This document shows positions 23,590-36,056 of a DNA stretch of 64,000 nt, piece by piece; position 1 is the first letter of the stretch; each line of letters opens with the position of its first letter. Source of the stretch: Cyprinodon diabolis. Taxonomy: Eukaryota; Chordata; Actinopteri; Cyprinodontiformes; Cyprinodontidae. The translations under genes were made by a program, and so were the position numbers. Where the stretch lies: NCBI GenBank assembly GCA_030533445.1, contig CM060065.1, forward strand, positions 4,663,474 through 4,727,473, read 5' to 3'. The notes beneath the pieces were generated by a model. The model did not search any database and was not told the origin of the DNA. It saw nothing but the letters and a program-made list of their open reading frames with translations.

Positions 23590-24020
23590 GAATTAATTAC
23601 TGCAACAGTGTATTCATAGCTTTGCCTAAAAAATGTCCATCAGAAAGCTGTAGGTGATCCAAAACGCTGCTCCCCATGTTCTCACTAGATCTAAGACATT
23701 AGAGCACATCAGCCGGCTTCTAAAGTGCTTCCACTGGCTCCCTGTAGCTCACACAATAGGCTTTAAAATACTTCTAGTTAGTCTAGAAATCACTGAATAG
23801 ATCCATAACAGATCTGTGGTCAGTGCATCAATCTCCCAGACCACTGAGGTCTTCTAGTTCCAGTCTACTCTGTCGGCCAGGAGCTAAAACCAAACATGGA
23901 GAAGCAGCATATAGTTCCTATGCTCCACTGATCTGGGATAAACTCCCAGAAGACTGGAAAAGAGCTGAAAGCCTGAGTTCTTTGAAGCAAGAGGGTCAAA
24001 AATCCACTGACTGGTTTAAG
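23590..24020 (+). pseudogene. LINE ORF2 C-terminal fragment, CR1/Rex1-like
   Basis: Broken frames carry LINE C-terminal signatures: a CFHWLPVAHTIGFKIL-like segment near 23725-23775, then RPLRSSSSSLLCRPGAKTKH and YSSYAPLIWDKLPE at 23838-23945. The layout matches the end of L2 ORF2 ([36 protein letters not shown]), but the residues differ enough to be another family. Several frameshifts. Confidence 0.65.
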
Positions 24021-25714
24021 GTTGTGATCCAACTGTTTGTCCCTTTAGGAGACTAGAGGAGCACAAGGCTCATTTTGGGTGAGAAAGACATGCTTTTATG
24101 AAGGCAATGCTCTTATGCTGGATTGAGGGTGACCCTATAAGCTCATCCAGGATTCACAAAGTGGCTCCTCTGCTCAACTGGGCTGCAAACTCGAATCTCC
24201 AATCCTCCTAACTTACACTCTGCTTCACAATGAGCTAGTATAGCCAGTGATCATTGATTAATCCATAGAGAGAAGCTCCATTTGTCACCTATTTTGGTGC
24301 ATGTAATATTGAACTGTGATCATTATATGAAGCCCAGTTAATGGTCCAATGCTTTTGCTAATTTGTGTAGATAGCAAGGGTTTAAGCCTGGTTTATGCTC
24401 AGAAACCAGGCCGCTCCATGTGTGTTGCAGTCAAGACGGATATGCACCCTTATACATTTAAGCATGTTTAATCTTAAATGCGCTTAAACACACTTAAACA
24501 CACTTAAACATGAAATTCTGTCATTACAAGATAGAGAGCAGGTTTGCCTTAATTGCTGTCAGGGATTTCCCATTTCTCATAGCGGCTGAGAGTGAATACT
24601 AAGAGTTTTATAAGTTTGCGTTAAAAACAGCAAGTACTCCAATATAAAATGAAATACTTTTCACTGGCAGGTTTCAAAATTTTGAATGTATGTATTTAAA
24701 AACTGCTCATCAGAGCTCAGTAAGAAAATGAGTAATAATGATCAGAGCTCACTCTCTTTTCTTTGTACAAAACAATCGATTCTTTCATGCTTTTTTTTTT
24801 ACAACCTGTGAAGTTTAGCCCCTTTATGTTAATTTATTTTTCCCAAGCTGTTAGCCAAATGAGCTGCCCGGAGTGTCCCCGATACAGCAACCACACCGAG
24901 CAGGCAGGAATCCGATCCATGGAACAGAGAAACAACAAGCATCAAATAAACATCAAACACAATCAATTATCTAGCCCCGATAGCTGGGCTGGGCCGAAAA
25001 AAAATGAAGAGACAAAGGTGGATAAGATGAGCGATGATTAAGAACCAGGCGGAGTTAAGCAGGTGAATGAATTGAACAATTAAGATCAGCTTTCAGGGCA
25101 GATCATGACAAATGTAGTGTATTGGATGTAGTGTCCATCTCCCAGAAGTCTCCTGGTTCAGCTTTTCTGACTGGTTTATTCTGTGCATCAAGCTTCAAAA
25201 GTTCAGATTTGAATGGTGTTCAATGCTTGCATGCGACGATGCTCTGACGACCACCTGCTTCGATGCTCAGATGCTCTAACACCCAGACACTCGGAGGCTG
25301 AAACCTGCCGCAGGACCTCTGGGCGTTGCTTGACACCATCCCCTATTGACTTTGCATGTATAGGAGAAGCTTTGACACTCAGAACGCATTGGGTGTGAAC
25401 TGCACAGGCTATCTAATGCTCTCTCTGATAACTGAAGGCTTTATTTGCTGCTGTTTGCAGACGGGCAGAGCTGTCTGCCTTGTAGTACATTAAGGATCAG
25501 GGTACATAGCGCCGGGTCCCATTTAAAATGAAAAGCTACTTGAACACTGGGAAGCTTGATGAGCCCAGGTTCTGATAGCCTTTAGCTTATTTTGGGCTTT
25601 GGAAGTTGATTATATAGTATTCCTCCTTAAAGGTGCATTTCATAAACAAATGTGAGCTGATTTGAGCTGCTTGCCTTGAAGCAGAACTGTATCCAGTGAA
25701 ATACACATCAAATG

Positions 25715-25811
25715 TTGCAGTGTGAAAGTAATAGTTTAAGAGTATATTTGGTCCCACACTAAGTCAGAGTGGGACCAAATGTACTCTTAAAGTGTTATAT
25801 TAACACTGCAA
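25715..25811. repeat. Near-perfect 97-bp hairpin element
   Basis: The left arm starts TTGCAGTGT and runs to TTTGGTCCCACACT; the right arm starts GAGTGGGACCAAAT and ends AACACTGCAA. Arms of about 45 bases pair with few mismatches (terminal 9 and inner 24 matched) around a very short loop. This is probably a small foldback MITE. Confidence 0.7.
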
Positions 25812-27321
25812 AATTTATTGGAGCAAATCCAGCCGAGAGAAACAGAAAAGCAGAAGTAAACTTTTCTCGACAAGCAGAATGGAGGATATCAGTTTATTTT
25901 TGCTGGTATCCTATCTTAGGGTTTATATTAGAGTCTTTATAAATAAAAGTGAAAACTGTTCTAACACAAGATCAGCTTCAAATAATGTCAAATGTGAGCC
26001 TTTAGCGGAAAGAAGCGGCGGTATTCAGTGGAAGTTAGTTTCCTTGTTTGACAGTTTCTGTTTTTGTTTTTTTGTCATATAAGAAAAGAATAACAGAATC
26101 ATTTTTCTGTCAGACATCACTTTCAGTGTAAAATGTAGAAAATAACCACGGGTCCATTTTGAAAAGTGTAAACCGTTTGATCAGTGAAGCCCTAACAGAT
26201 TTGTCTGACTGGGAATGACAGCTGTGGGACTCCCAGTGACTTCCTCATGTTGTCAGGATGTAAGGCACAACAGAGGCTGAGAGCTGCAGGCGCTGAGGCA
26301 TCTGGTCTGGTTTCCATCATTACTCAGGCCTCGGGCTAAAACATGTCCTGCTGAACCGATCCGTCCTCAGCTGCTCCACTCCCGGTCTCTGTGGCCAACA
26401 AAGATCCAGACGTCTATGGGGAGGCAGAGTGGGGGAGGCAAAATGGTAGATTAGGAAAAAAGAAGAGTCAGAAAGGGAAACCTGAGGTAGAGTGTCTGCC
26501 AGGTGTTGCTGTCAAACATCCTAACTCAGTTTATTCATCTAGTTTCTCTGGCTTTTTCCATAACTCAGCTACTCTGAGGAATACAGATGGGTTACTACAA
26601 CTTGAACTCTGTTTATGGCCCAGGCTAACATTAGGGTGACTGTTAGTTAGTTAGTTTGGATCTGATATATTAATTATCTAATTGGTCTATATTCAGTACA
26701 TTTCTCCAGCCAACAGTAGTCACATTATAAAGGGTATTGATTGGATGAAGCTCACACAACTGATATAAATGAAGGGATTTAAAGCAGCCTTAGAGGTGTG
26801 CTACTGTGATGGAGAGTTTTCTACAGTAGCTTAAAGATGGTTTCAATAAATTTAATTGATTCTTTTCAATAAAGCAACAACAGAGTTTGATAAAATTCCA
26901 GCTTTTCTGGAGTGTTCTAATTAAAAAAGACAAAAAAAAAAAAACCCAAAAAATTTAACACTTCCTGAATATTGGGCCAATCTTCAGCGTTATCTGTTAA
27001 GTTATATTTAACTTTAATGATTAACTCCTTAGCTCCCAAAGCCCAGCCCTGGGACGTTCTGACGACACAGTTTGTCATCGAAAGCCTATTTTTAAACAAA
27101 ACCCAACATTTTTAGAATCAGGAGATTCTAAAGAAAACAACCATCAACTCATTTGTAAACCAACAAAACTCTATAAACACCAATAACTAGAATCTGTCAT
27201 CAAATTTGAACTCAGAATTTTCAATTCTTACCTTGTTTTCATCTTCTGGCGTTCCACAACATATGCAATTCGTTTATGCACAAGCTATAAACAGATGGGA
27301 GCTAACAGGTTAAAGCTACTG

Positions 27322-27600
27322 CTGCACCAATGCCATTTTTTGGCCCCAATACCGATACCCAATACCTGGCTGTGCAGTATTGGCCAATACCGATACCATA
27401 CCGATACCATCTGTGTGAAATTGATGACTAACAAAAGGTGAATCCAGAAAAACTTTTTATTGCCTTCCTGTAATGGGTGACAATAGATGAATAAACTTTT
27501 GGCTCTCAAAATGGTATCAGTGACCTATTTGTTGGTACTTGCCGATACTGATACCACCAACCGGGGCCCTGCCCGATACTGGTATCAGTATTGGTGCAAA
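27322..27600. mobile_element. Palindromic MITE with CCGATACC repeats
   Basis: The ends are inverted (GCTGCACCAATGCC and GTATTGGTGCAA) and the interior is rich in CCAATACCGATACC and GGTATCAGT-type units on both sides. No coding sequence. Such CCGATACC foldback repeats are frequent in fish genomes; I suspect an hAT-type element but cannot prove it. Confidence 0.5.
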
Positions 27601-27721
27601 ACAAGTGCCTGTTCATACAGATGACTTTCAGTCCCTTAATTTTAAGTTATCACAATATAAATGACACATATGGACCAGTGAACACAAAGTGCTATGCAGA
27701 GATTCTAAAACACAAAAAAAT

Positions 27722-27935
27722 AGGGGAGTGCAGGTTGTGCACTGGTTAGTGCGCATGAGCCATGTACGGAGGCCTTAGTCCTCAATGCGGGCAACCTAGG
27801 TTCGAATCCGACCTGTGGTCCTTTGCCGTATGTTTCTCCCCTTCTCCCTTTCCTGTCAGCCAACTGTTGAAAAAACGACACACTAGTGCCGTAAAAACTA
27901 AAAAAATAAAAAAAACACAACCACACAGGAACAAT
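27722..27935 (+). repeat. tRNA-derived SINE
   Basis: The head TGTGCACTGGTTAGTGCGC contains an A-box-like motif, and GGTTCGAATCC at about 27801-27811 is a perfect B box 60 bases later. The body has CTTCTCCCTTTCCTGTCAGC and an A-rich end near 27895-27920. The unit is about 210 bases. It has no intact cloverleaf, so it is a SINE rather than a tRNA gene. Confidence 0.75.
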
Positions 27936-27959
27936 GTGGGGTTTATTAGGGCCTCGCAC

Positions 27960-28080
27960 TCCTTGCCAATTGTGGTCAGGGTGTGACAGAGGCTTTATAT
28001 AGAAAACTTTGAACCTAAAGGGCCTTGACACAACATCTGTTGTGAATTGGCGCTATGTAAATGAATTGAATTTAAATTGA
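27960..28080 (+). repeat. L2 3' terminus fragment
   Basis: The short tail TGTTGTGAATTGGCGCTATG followed by AAATGAATTGAATTTAAATTG matches the L2 end. Plus strand and heavily 5'-truncated. It lies directly after the SINE. Confidence 0.65.
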
Positions 28081-28992
28081 TGCTAGCTCACTGATTTCAG
28101 CTTGACCTTGAATTTAGAGAGTAGTGCATCTGTGGGAGCATCATCCGGAGCTGTACTGCTTCATCTGGCCGTCGTTGTTCAGATGTCCGCAGGGCAGCCT
28201 TCTTCCTCTGAGCTGCTACCGTCTGTCTGCTTGCAGCAGCTGAAGTATTTAAAGATAGCTGACATTAATGGGTTTCATAGGGCAGGGGTGGGTGAAATGG
28301 CCAAAGATGGGGAAACATTCATTATTCCCTTCAAAACAACATTTAAAAAAAACTGTTTAGTGTGAATCTCTTACCCCTTGCAACAGAGAATATATTTTCT
28401 ATATTTGCACCAGTTTTAAGACAAGCAAGCTGGCTAAAGCGAACCAGTAGCTAGTTTCATGAGGTTAATTATAATGCAAAAAGACTTTGTGAAAGCATAT
28501 TCATTTAATATTATTACTTGCATGAGTTCCAAGATGGTTTTACTGCTATTGCTTGTTGAGAACAGGAGCTAGAGCGCTGCAGCCTCCTGCAGCCCTCAGA
28601 AAGCTGAGCGATGGATCTGAGAGAACAGCAGGATGTATTTGGAGCTGATGGGTTAAGTGCAGCTGAGCTGATGATGATTACTGGGGGTAGAGCTTTAAAA
28701 GCTCTCTGCATGTTGATGTTAACTTTCTTTTTCCTACTCGTGGGTAAGCATTTTATCAGTCGTATCAGGAAATGAAAACTTTAGCAGTCACTCATTTAAG
28801 TCTGCCTCAGTCTGCTTTGTTCTGCTTAAATGTTCAAAGCAGGAAAATATTTAAGATGCTTAGAAAGCAGAGTAGCTGCAGAGCAGCAGATATGAGACAC
28901 AGGAGATGATTTCTAGGATAAGAAAGAATAAACACTGCAATAAACATCCATTCCAGGTGAGCTGTGAAGCTAGAGGCAGGAAACTAACTAGC

Positions 28993-29157
28993 GCTGAAAC
29001 AATTAATTGGATTAATAGTAATTAACCAATTATTGTGATAACCGTCAACTAATTTATAGAGACTCTAAAATTAGCCTTATGGTATCCAAGTATTAATCGA
29101 AAAATTTATCAACATATTAATCGATTTGCAAACTAATGGTTAGTTGCAGCCCTAAAA
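28993..29157. repeat. AATCGATT-rich hAT-like repeat, copy 1
   Basis: Contains GACTCTAAAATTAGCC, then ATTAATCGATTTGCAAACTA and GGTTAGTTGCAGCCCT. The end matches the AGGGCTGCAACTA terminus (in reverse) of widespread vertebrate hAT-type non-autonomous elements. A second copy in the same orientation is at 30530-30672, on the other side of the L2/solo LTR block. Confidence 0.5.
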
Positions 29158-29317
29158 CAATTAAATTCAGTTTATTTGTATAGCACCAATTCACAACACA
29201 TATCACCTCAAGACACTTTACATAAACAATTCAACCAGATCATATAGTCAGATTGGTTCAAAGTTTTCCATCTAATTGCATCAACTCACTGACTCGAAGG
29301 CAATCCCTCACACTAAG
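29158..29317 (-). repeat. L2 3' tail, part 1 (split by solo LTR)
   Basis: Antisense L2 terminus (ATTCAGTTTATTTGTATAGC) running to CCTCACACTAAG, where the solo LTR is inserted. The same UTR resumes with CTAAGTATGCTTGTAG at 30238. Confidence 0.85.
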
Positions 29318-30237
29318 TGTCATGATAGGTTAAGGAAGCAAGCCCATATGCAGAACACGACGGAGGCAGGTTAAAAGTTTAACAGAGTTTATTAAAGTTC
29401 TGAACACAAAGGTGTACTGATTCAGGAACTGGTCCGGCTGGTTCACTGAAGTCTTGACTGGGTCCGGGCTTCTCTTAGAGAGAGAGAGGGAACAGTTGGG
29501 TCCAGAGACTGTAAGTTCAGCAGAGTACACGAGGAGCAGGAGCGTCTAGCTTCTGATTTAGCATGGTAGACCTTGATCTGAGTTTCCAGCTCTTCACAGA
29601 GAGCAGCGGGGAATATCCACATAGGAATCTTCAGGTTAAATTCCACATAGGAATCTTAAGTTTGGCTCACCAGGGCTGGTTGGCAGGTTAAGCTCACCAG
29701 AGCTTCAGGCTTGAGACAGGTTCCCTGTGAGGCAGCTCACCCTGAGCTTCAGACCAGAGACAGGTTTCCTGTGAGGCAGCTCACCCTGAGATTCAGACCA
29801 GAGACAGGTTTCCTGTGAGGCAGCTCACCCTGAGCTTCAGACCAGAGACAGGTTTCCTGTGAGGCAGCTCACCCTGAGCTTCAGACCAGAGACAGGTTTC
29901 CTGTGAGGCAAACAGAGGAGAGTTAGAATCAGATTTCTCACTTGAGACTACTAAGATTCTTTCAGTTTCAGAGGCTCAGGTTGCTAACCAAACTAAGATC
30001 AACACTGCGGCGTCGAAGCAAGGTCTGGCAGCTGATTATAAAGGGAAGGTCTCTTGATGAGTAGATGCGTCTCAGGTGTGCTGGAAAATTCCAGCTCCAG
30101 GAGACCCACGGCGCACTCTGCTGGAGGAAGGTGGTACAGCTCCAGATCCCAACAGTAACTCCAGTCCTGACAGAAAAACATAAAAACAGAAGAGGATCCT
30201 CGGCGCCCTCTGGTGGGCAAGCCTGAGGATCCCAACA
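29318..30237 (-). repeat. Solo LTR of the Sushi-type Gypsy group (920 bp)
   Basis: Starts TGTCATGATAGG and ends GATCCCAACA on the plus strand, flanked by the 5-bp duplication CTAAG (29313-29317 and 30238-30242). It shares most of its length with the LTRs at 3368 and 7748, including AACACTGCGGCGTCG and the TATA-like GATTATAAAGGG (about 30002-30044). It differs in having an expanded 44-bp tandem repeat and about 85 extra bases before the final CCCAACA. It most likely arose by recombination between the LTRs of a full element. Confidence 0.9.
29733..29909. repeat. 44-bp tandem repeat inside the solo LTR
   Basis: Four units of 44 bases beginning CAGCTCACCCTGAGCTTCAG at 29733, 29777, 29821 and 29865, nearly identical. 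A diverged unit precedes them. The other Gypsy LTRs in the window have a single unit (near 3780 and 8165). Confidence 0.92.
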
Positions 30238-30525
30238 CTAAGTATGCTTGTAGTGACAGTGGAGAGGAAAAACTCCCTTTTAACAGGAAGAAACCTCCAG
30301 CAGAACCAGGCTCAGTGTGGGTGGCCATCTGCTGAGGCTGACTGGGGTTAAAGGGACAGAAACAGAGATACAGAAAAACTTGTGAACCAGCTCCACTGGT
30401 GGCCCCATCCAAGAAAGAAACAGCAAGGCAGACGAGCACCGAGCGAGCTCCCATGTCAGGGGATGAAGAGAGCACATCCAGTCACAGTCAGGAAAACAGG
30501 ACTACACTGAAAAATAGACTAAGCT
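30238..30525 (-). repeat. L2 3' UTR, part 2 (split by solo LTR)
   Basis: Continues the antisense L2 UTR (GACAGTGGAGAGGAAAAACT, AACCTCCAGCAGAACCAGGC) to about 30525, where an hAT-like repeat begins. Confidence 0.8.
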
Positions 30526-30529
30526 CAAA

Positions 30530-30672
30530 CAATTTAGTACTCAATTAATCGTTAACTATAGTAGAGAGACTCTAAAATGAACCTTTTCCCATCCGATTAT
30601 TTATCAATTAATCCAAAAAACTAATAGACAGATTAATCGATTTGCAAACTAATGGTTAGTTGCAGCACTAAT
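30530..30672. repeat. AATCGATT-rich hAT-like repeat, copy 2
   Basis: Same orientation and clearly related to 28993-29157: AGAGACTCTAAAATGAACC, AGATTAATCGATTTGCAAAC and TTAGTTGCAGCACTAATT. No coding content. Confidence 0.5.
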
Positions 30673-33182
30673 TCAAACATAGACAAAATGATGATTGTAT
30701 TTTTTATTAAAATCATATAGCCTACATAAGACTTCAACTATTTTTATCGTGTATACTGTGTATACACGACAGTATTTAGATTTCTACAGCTGTAATGCCA
30801 TTTCCATTTCAAGTTATGTCTGTTCATTTAAAATAAACTTTTGGAAGACAATGTTTTTATAAAATTTATCCACTGAGGCCTTGTTCTTCCAAGTTCTCAA
30901 AAGAAACAAAGCCTGGAAGTGATCAATGAAATGGGACAGTGTGGCCTTCACCAGCAGACCCGCTCTCACCTAAGCGTCACTTTGGTTGCTTAGCAACTGT
31001 GACGACATGAGGCATGGAGCCAAACATGAATGAACATTATTTTTAAAATATAATTTATTCCAATACGTATATAAATTATCAGAGGAGACCAGCAATCTTA
31101 GAAAATACAAATAAACATATCATCATTGTTCTGATGGTCTTACAGAAAAATAAATACAATAAATGAACAATAAAGATTGAGATCAAAGCTACATAAATGA
31201 TTTTTTTAGGTTTAGATAAGGGGTCTTTATTATCATTATAATGTCAGCATTCAGGGTTTTGATGATATAGCCACCCTGCTAACAAGGTTTACTGGTTTAA
31301 ACCAAATTGTATCCAACTCTTCCCTCTACTTCATTTTGAGGACAACTTCATCCTGGAAAGGTCAGAAGCATTTTTGCCATTTTTGATTGGAAACCCCCAT
31401 TTAAAGAAAGACAGCCTCACGAAAGATGAATTATTACCCAGGTTTATTTTAATAAAAAATAAATGATGCCCTTAAATCTTTTATTTTTGTCATTTGTGAG
31501 CAATTTTGCTCCTGGTGAAAAAGACAAGCCTACAGTACGGTGACCAGACGTCTCTGATTTCAGGGGACAGTTACAGTTTTTGACAATCTGTCCCCGGCTA
31601 AAGCTGTCCCTGGAAATGTTCCAGATTTAACCGTTTTATGAGTGACAGGGGAAATGTTGCATGTGAACTGTTATTACAGTAGAAAGTACACTTAAGCATG
31701 TTGCTCCCAGAAACAACTATTAGCTAGCTGATAGGCAGCTGTAAACATATAGATGAGGAGCAGACTGCACCACTACACCGAAATTACACATCCTCTGCAA
31801 CCGCTCTGTTCCATTCTAGACCGCCTGCGAAAAGCAAAGCCTCCAGCCTCCACGGTTCCTCCGTTTTGCTCCGCTCCAGGTTCCTTGTAACTCAAAGAAA
31901 GCATGTGAGATATTATTATTAATATTAAATTCATAGGAGCCCAACATTCGGAAAAATAACACTTAATTTCATATGACAGAATAAACCCTTTAAAGCCAAG
32001 TGTAACATACTTTATACCTGAGGTTTTGAAACATTTGCATCATCAGTGTGATGTTTTTTTTTTTTTTTCTTGAAACCCTGATTTACATAATCAGACACAT
32101 GTAGTGAACAGAAAACATATAAAAGATGATATAGAAATGCATAATGTATCAAAACTGATGCAAATAAATGATGAAATTGAACATATATAAATTTTATATT
32201 TTGATTTCATTTGTCATTAAGTTCAATGATAATTCTAAGTTTGGAAAATGAGAATCTTCTGTTAAATATTTTGTGGTTCAGGCTTTAAAGTTGTTTAAAA
32301 GCTGCAGCATATGAATCAAGATGCTATGACCGAAAAAAAAATGATTGACAGATGACCATATATATATGATTGGCCGAATTTAGGTGCACAAGCTGATGTC
32401 CAACGAACTGGCCAGCATAAGATAACAGGAAAAAAAGATTTTTTGAAAGGATTTTTTTTTTTATTAGAAATCTTCTAAATTTTGGGACAATATCATCTGA
32501 TAATGAGTACATTTATATACATGTTTAAGCCAGAATTATTTGACATTTAAATATTTCTTCCCTATGACTTTAAAGGGTTAAAACTCAGCATCAATCCCAT
32601 ATGTTGCTGCCCAAACATTTCTTTTCATTGTGGGTCTTTGTAACAGGGATAATTAGGATCATAACACCATTGGTTTGTCCTCTACCTATAAACTCAGCAA
32701 CTCTTCATCCATGCCTGCAATAAGAAGTTTGTTTTTACTGGATTTAATTAAAATGTTAAGGCTCTCTGTATAAAATAAATATTTTGATTGAGATGAGAAA
32801 TGTGCTTCATGGTTTGTTGAAGTACCAATAGTTTGCATCCAATAATATCAATAAATTGTCTTAGTTTTTGGGAATATATAAGAATTATGTTCTAATTTTG
32901 TAGTTACTGATCTGTTGTCACATGATTTTGATTGTATTATGTCCCTTTTATAGATTAGTGAAAGATTGATAGAAGAGGAGAAGAAGAACATTAGAAGATT
33001 GATAGAAAGAAGATTGAATGAGGGTGGAGGAAAATGGGAACACTGATGGAAAGAATAGAAGGAAGAAAAATCTACGTAGAAGAGTAAAACAGAGCAGACA
33101 GAAGTCAGCTAGAAGGAAAAGATGATGGAAAGGGAAGAAGACAGAGAACACTTAATGACCAGATGGTACTAATAAACACTAT

Positions 33183-33452
33183 CGATTCAATGCAGTTTAT
33201 TTCTATAGCGCCAACTCACAGCACATGTCATCTCAAGGCATTTTGCACTTCAATCAGATCATCCAGTCAAATTGATTCAAAGTTTTCTATCTAAGGAAAA
33301 CCAGTTGATTGCATCGACTCATTGACTCTTCAGCAATCCCTCACACTAAGCAGGCTTGTAGCGACAGTGGAGAGGAAAAACTCCCTTTTAACAGGAAGAA
33401 ACCTCCAGCAGAACCAGGCTCAGAGCGGCCATCTGCTGAGGCCCACTGGGGT
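33183..33452 (-). repeat. L2 3' tail fragment
   Basis: Starts GATTCAATGCAGTTTATTTC, includes the ATAGCGCC tail, the GTAGCGACAGTGGAGAGG block and AACCTCCAGCAGAACC, and ends at CACTGGGGTTCATT. 5'-truncated, antisense to the cadherin gene. Confidence 0.85.
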
Positions 33453-35528
33453 TCATTAATTTAATTAATCTTAGGAAATAGGAGAGACACATTCCTGGAT
33501 TTTACACTTGATTTTTGTTGTTTAAATATTGCATATGAAAAATGTAAAAACTGATGAAAGCATCACTGACCCCGTTTCCTCTTTTAATTCTGATGATATG
33601 TCTTCTTTTTTATCTATGATATGTAAATGTCCCCAGTTTGGATTAGAGAAATCTGGTCACCTTAGCCTACAGCCCTGAGTTTATCTCCTAATGCAGCTGT
33701 GCTGACATTGGTTCGCTTTTTATTTGTTGCTTCCTTCATCGTCTGCTGGAGGAGGACAATCCATGTTGTTAATCATGCATGAATAGCTAACAGCAGATAG
33801 CCTGCTGTAGTCCACCCTCTACTAGCTGAACTCTTTCTCCTTCAGTTCTTAGGTACTCTCCTCCTCCTGTTCTGAATGAAATCTGCTATGAAATAAAAGT
33901 GCTTCTTGCTATCACAGTAGCGTACAAGGCCAGCGTACAGATATGGACTCACTGAGCATGACTTTAATTTGCAGGTAGTTTTCAAGTTTCTCACTGCAGG
34001 AGTGATGGCTCATCAGCACCATTAGTCACCTAACCAGCCTGAGACCCGCCTGCAGCTCCTTAAGTGTGCGGCTGTGTGCACGTTTGGGTGTGTGTGTGTG
34101 TTGGCACTCATCTCGCTTTATTACAGCTGACTTCCTCTCTTACTCTCGCGATCTCGGCGCTCTCTTCACACACTCATGCTGGGCAATACATCTTTGTGAG
34201 CCATCATGGCTGCTAAGAAAAACAAATATTCTTTGAGTCTTCCATCACAGCTGAACCCGCTGGCTTTTAGTTCAGAGTTTGTAGACTTCTAGTGGATAGA
34301 GATCACTGTCAGGGCCCTTTACTGCAGACCTGCACTGTCAGGACCAGAAGTTTATTGCAGATGTTTTTTTTAAGCTTTCTAGAATAATACATAGCACGTA
34401 TGTGCTGCTGGATTTTATTAGAAGAAGAAGTAATTTTTGTGCGACGTGAGTCCACACTTGTATTTGCCATTTCCCCTCTTTTTTTTTCTCTTTTTTTTCC
34501 CCACTTAATGAATGACTTAATGATTACTTTATTTCGGTTTAAAAACAAAAAATAAAATAATATCTTTTACAAAAGAATCCATCTGACAGCAACTGAAAAA
34601 GAAATAGGCTAAAGCCCCAAGGCTTATTCTTGCCTATCCTGTACAATCATAAGAATAGTTCAGAATAAAACATTGGAACTAATACATAATTACAAAACAC
34701 ATAATAGTTAAACTAAAAAATAAAACTCAGTCAAATTTCATTGTAACCGTTTATCATTTAAGATTTTAAAGTCTTCTTGAAAACTAATAGAGAGTTAGAC
34801 ATCTTTATTTTATTGTTTAGTTCATTGCATAATTTTGCACCCAAAACTGACACACATCTGTACTTGAGATCAATTCTGGCTTATTAAGTTTCAAACGTCA
34901 CTAACTCCCTTAAGTAATAAATCCCTTGTCTATGCTTTAACATTTCTTGAATGCAAACAGGGATTTTCTTATTTAATCAATCAATGAAATATATCAATCA
35001 ACTTTATTGCCAAACACAATTTACATTGCAATCGAGATCTCAGTTTCAGTATAAACCGTTCATCGCGGTACATTAGGATAGGGTGGGGGGGGCTGAGAGG
35101 GGGAACAGTTTTACTGAGGCCATGTGTGCCGTAGAACGCTGCCTACGGCACATTCTTATGGCTTCCTAGGTTCCTACCGGTTACCTGGCTTCCCAGGTCC
35201 CAGGCGGTTACCTATAGGACTACCTTTATCTCTGTAAAAAAGATAGGAGCCACATTGGGGAAGAGAGGGGGAGAAAAATCCTTCATAGGATATAGTTTGA
35301 GATATCAAAAATACCTCAGCACAAGAAAAGCGAATGTAACACGAGACAGACATCTCAGCAAAGGGTCACATCGGAGGCTGGAGCCACATGAAGTTAATCT
35401 GACATTTGAGACATTAGTTGTTTGTGGATGATGAGTGCATTTGTCTGTGAGCGCTGTCCTCAGGCCATTGTCCTTGGTAAGATGGAAGTTTATCAACAGT
35501 TCTGGGCCCATTCACCATAAATCGTCCA

Positions 35529-36012
35529 TCCATCATCCAGTCAAATTAATTAAAAGTTTTCTATCTAAGGAAAACCAGTTGATAGCATCGATTCGTAGAC
35601 TCGAAGGCAATCCCTCACACCAAGCATGCTTGTAGCGACAGTGGAGAGGAAATACTCCCTTATAACAGGAAGAAACCTCCAGCAGAATCACGCTCAGTGT
35701 GAGCGGCCACCTGCCGAGGCCGAGTGGGGTTTATATTGTTATTATATAACACAGTGTGTTATCGTAGTGGTCAAGGTATATATTCAGTTTATCACCCAGG
35801 CCTAGAGGGAAGTCTGGGATTCTCTGCAGCCCTAAAGTCCCGGTTCTGGATGAGGTGGCAGATGATGAGTAGGAGAATATTTATTATTTATTAAATAATA
35901 GCATTATGGTCTCTTTAAATAAGGTGTAGTAGAGACTTTTCTATGTCGTATAACTTGTTTAGAGCAGATCATTGCTGTGGGCTGAGATCAGTTCCAGTAT
36001 AAAAAGGCAGCA

Positions 36013-36056
<44 letters not shown>

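Noticed and set aside
24763..25041. Open frame considered as an extra cadherin exon
   Set aside because: No EC motif, and exons B and C join in phase without it.
24850..25108. Possible LTR end sharing GATCATGACA with 45030-45191
   Set aside because: The shared motif is short and no matching partner LTR or target duplication could be found; mentioned only as a weak hint.
27722..27811. Possible tRNA gene with a perfect B box
   Set aside because: The anticodon arm and acceptor stem do not pair, and a SINE body with an A-rich tail follows.
29733..29909. Tandem 44-bp units considered as a CRISPR-like array
   Set aside because: The units are contiguous without spacers, lie in an LTR, and the genome is eukaryotic.
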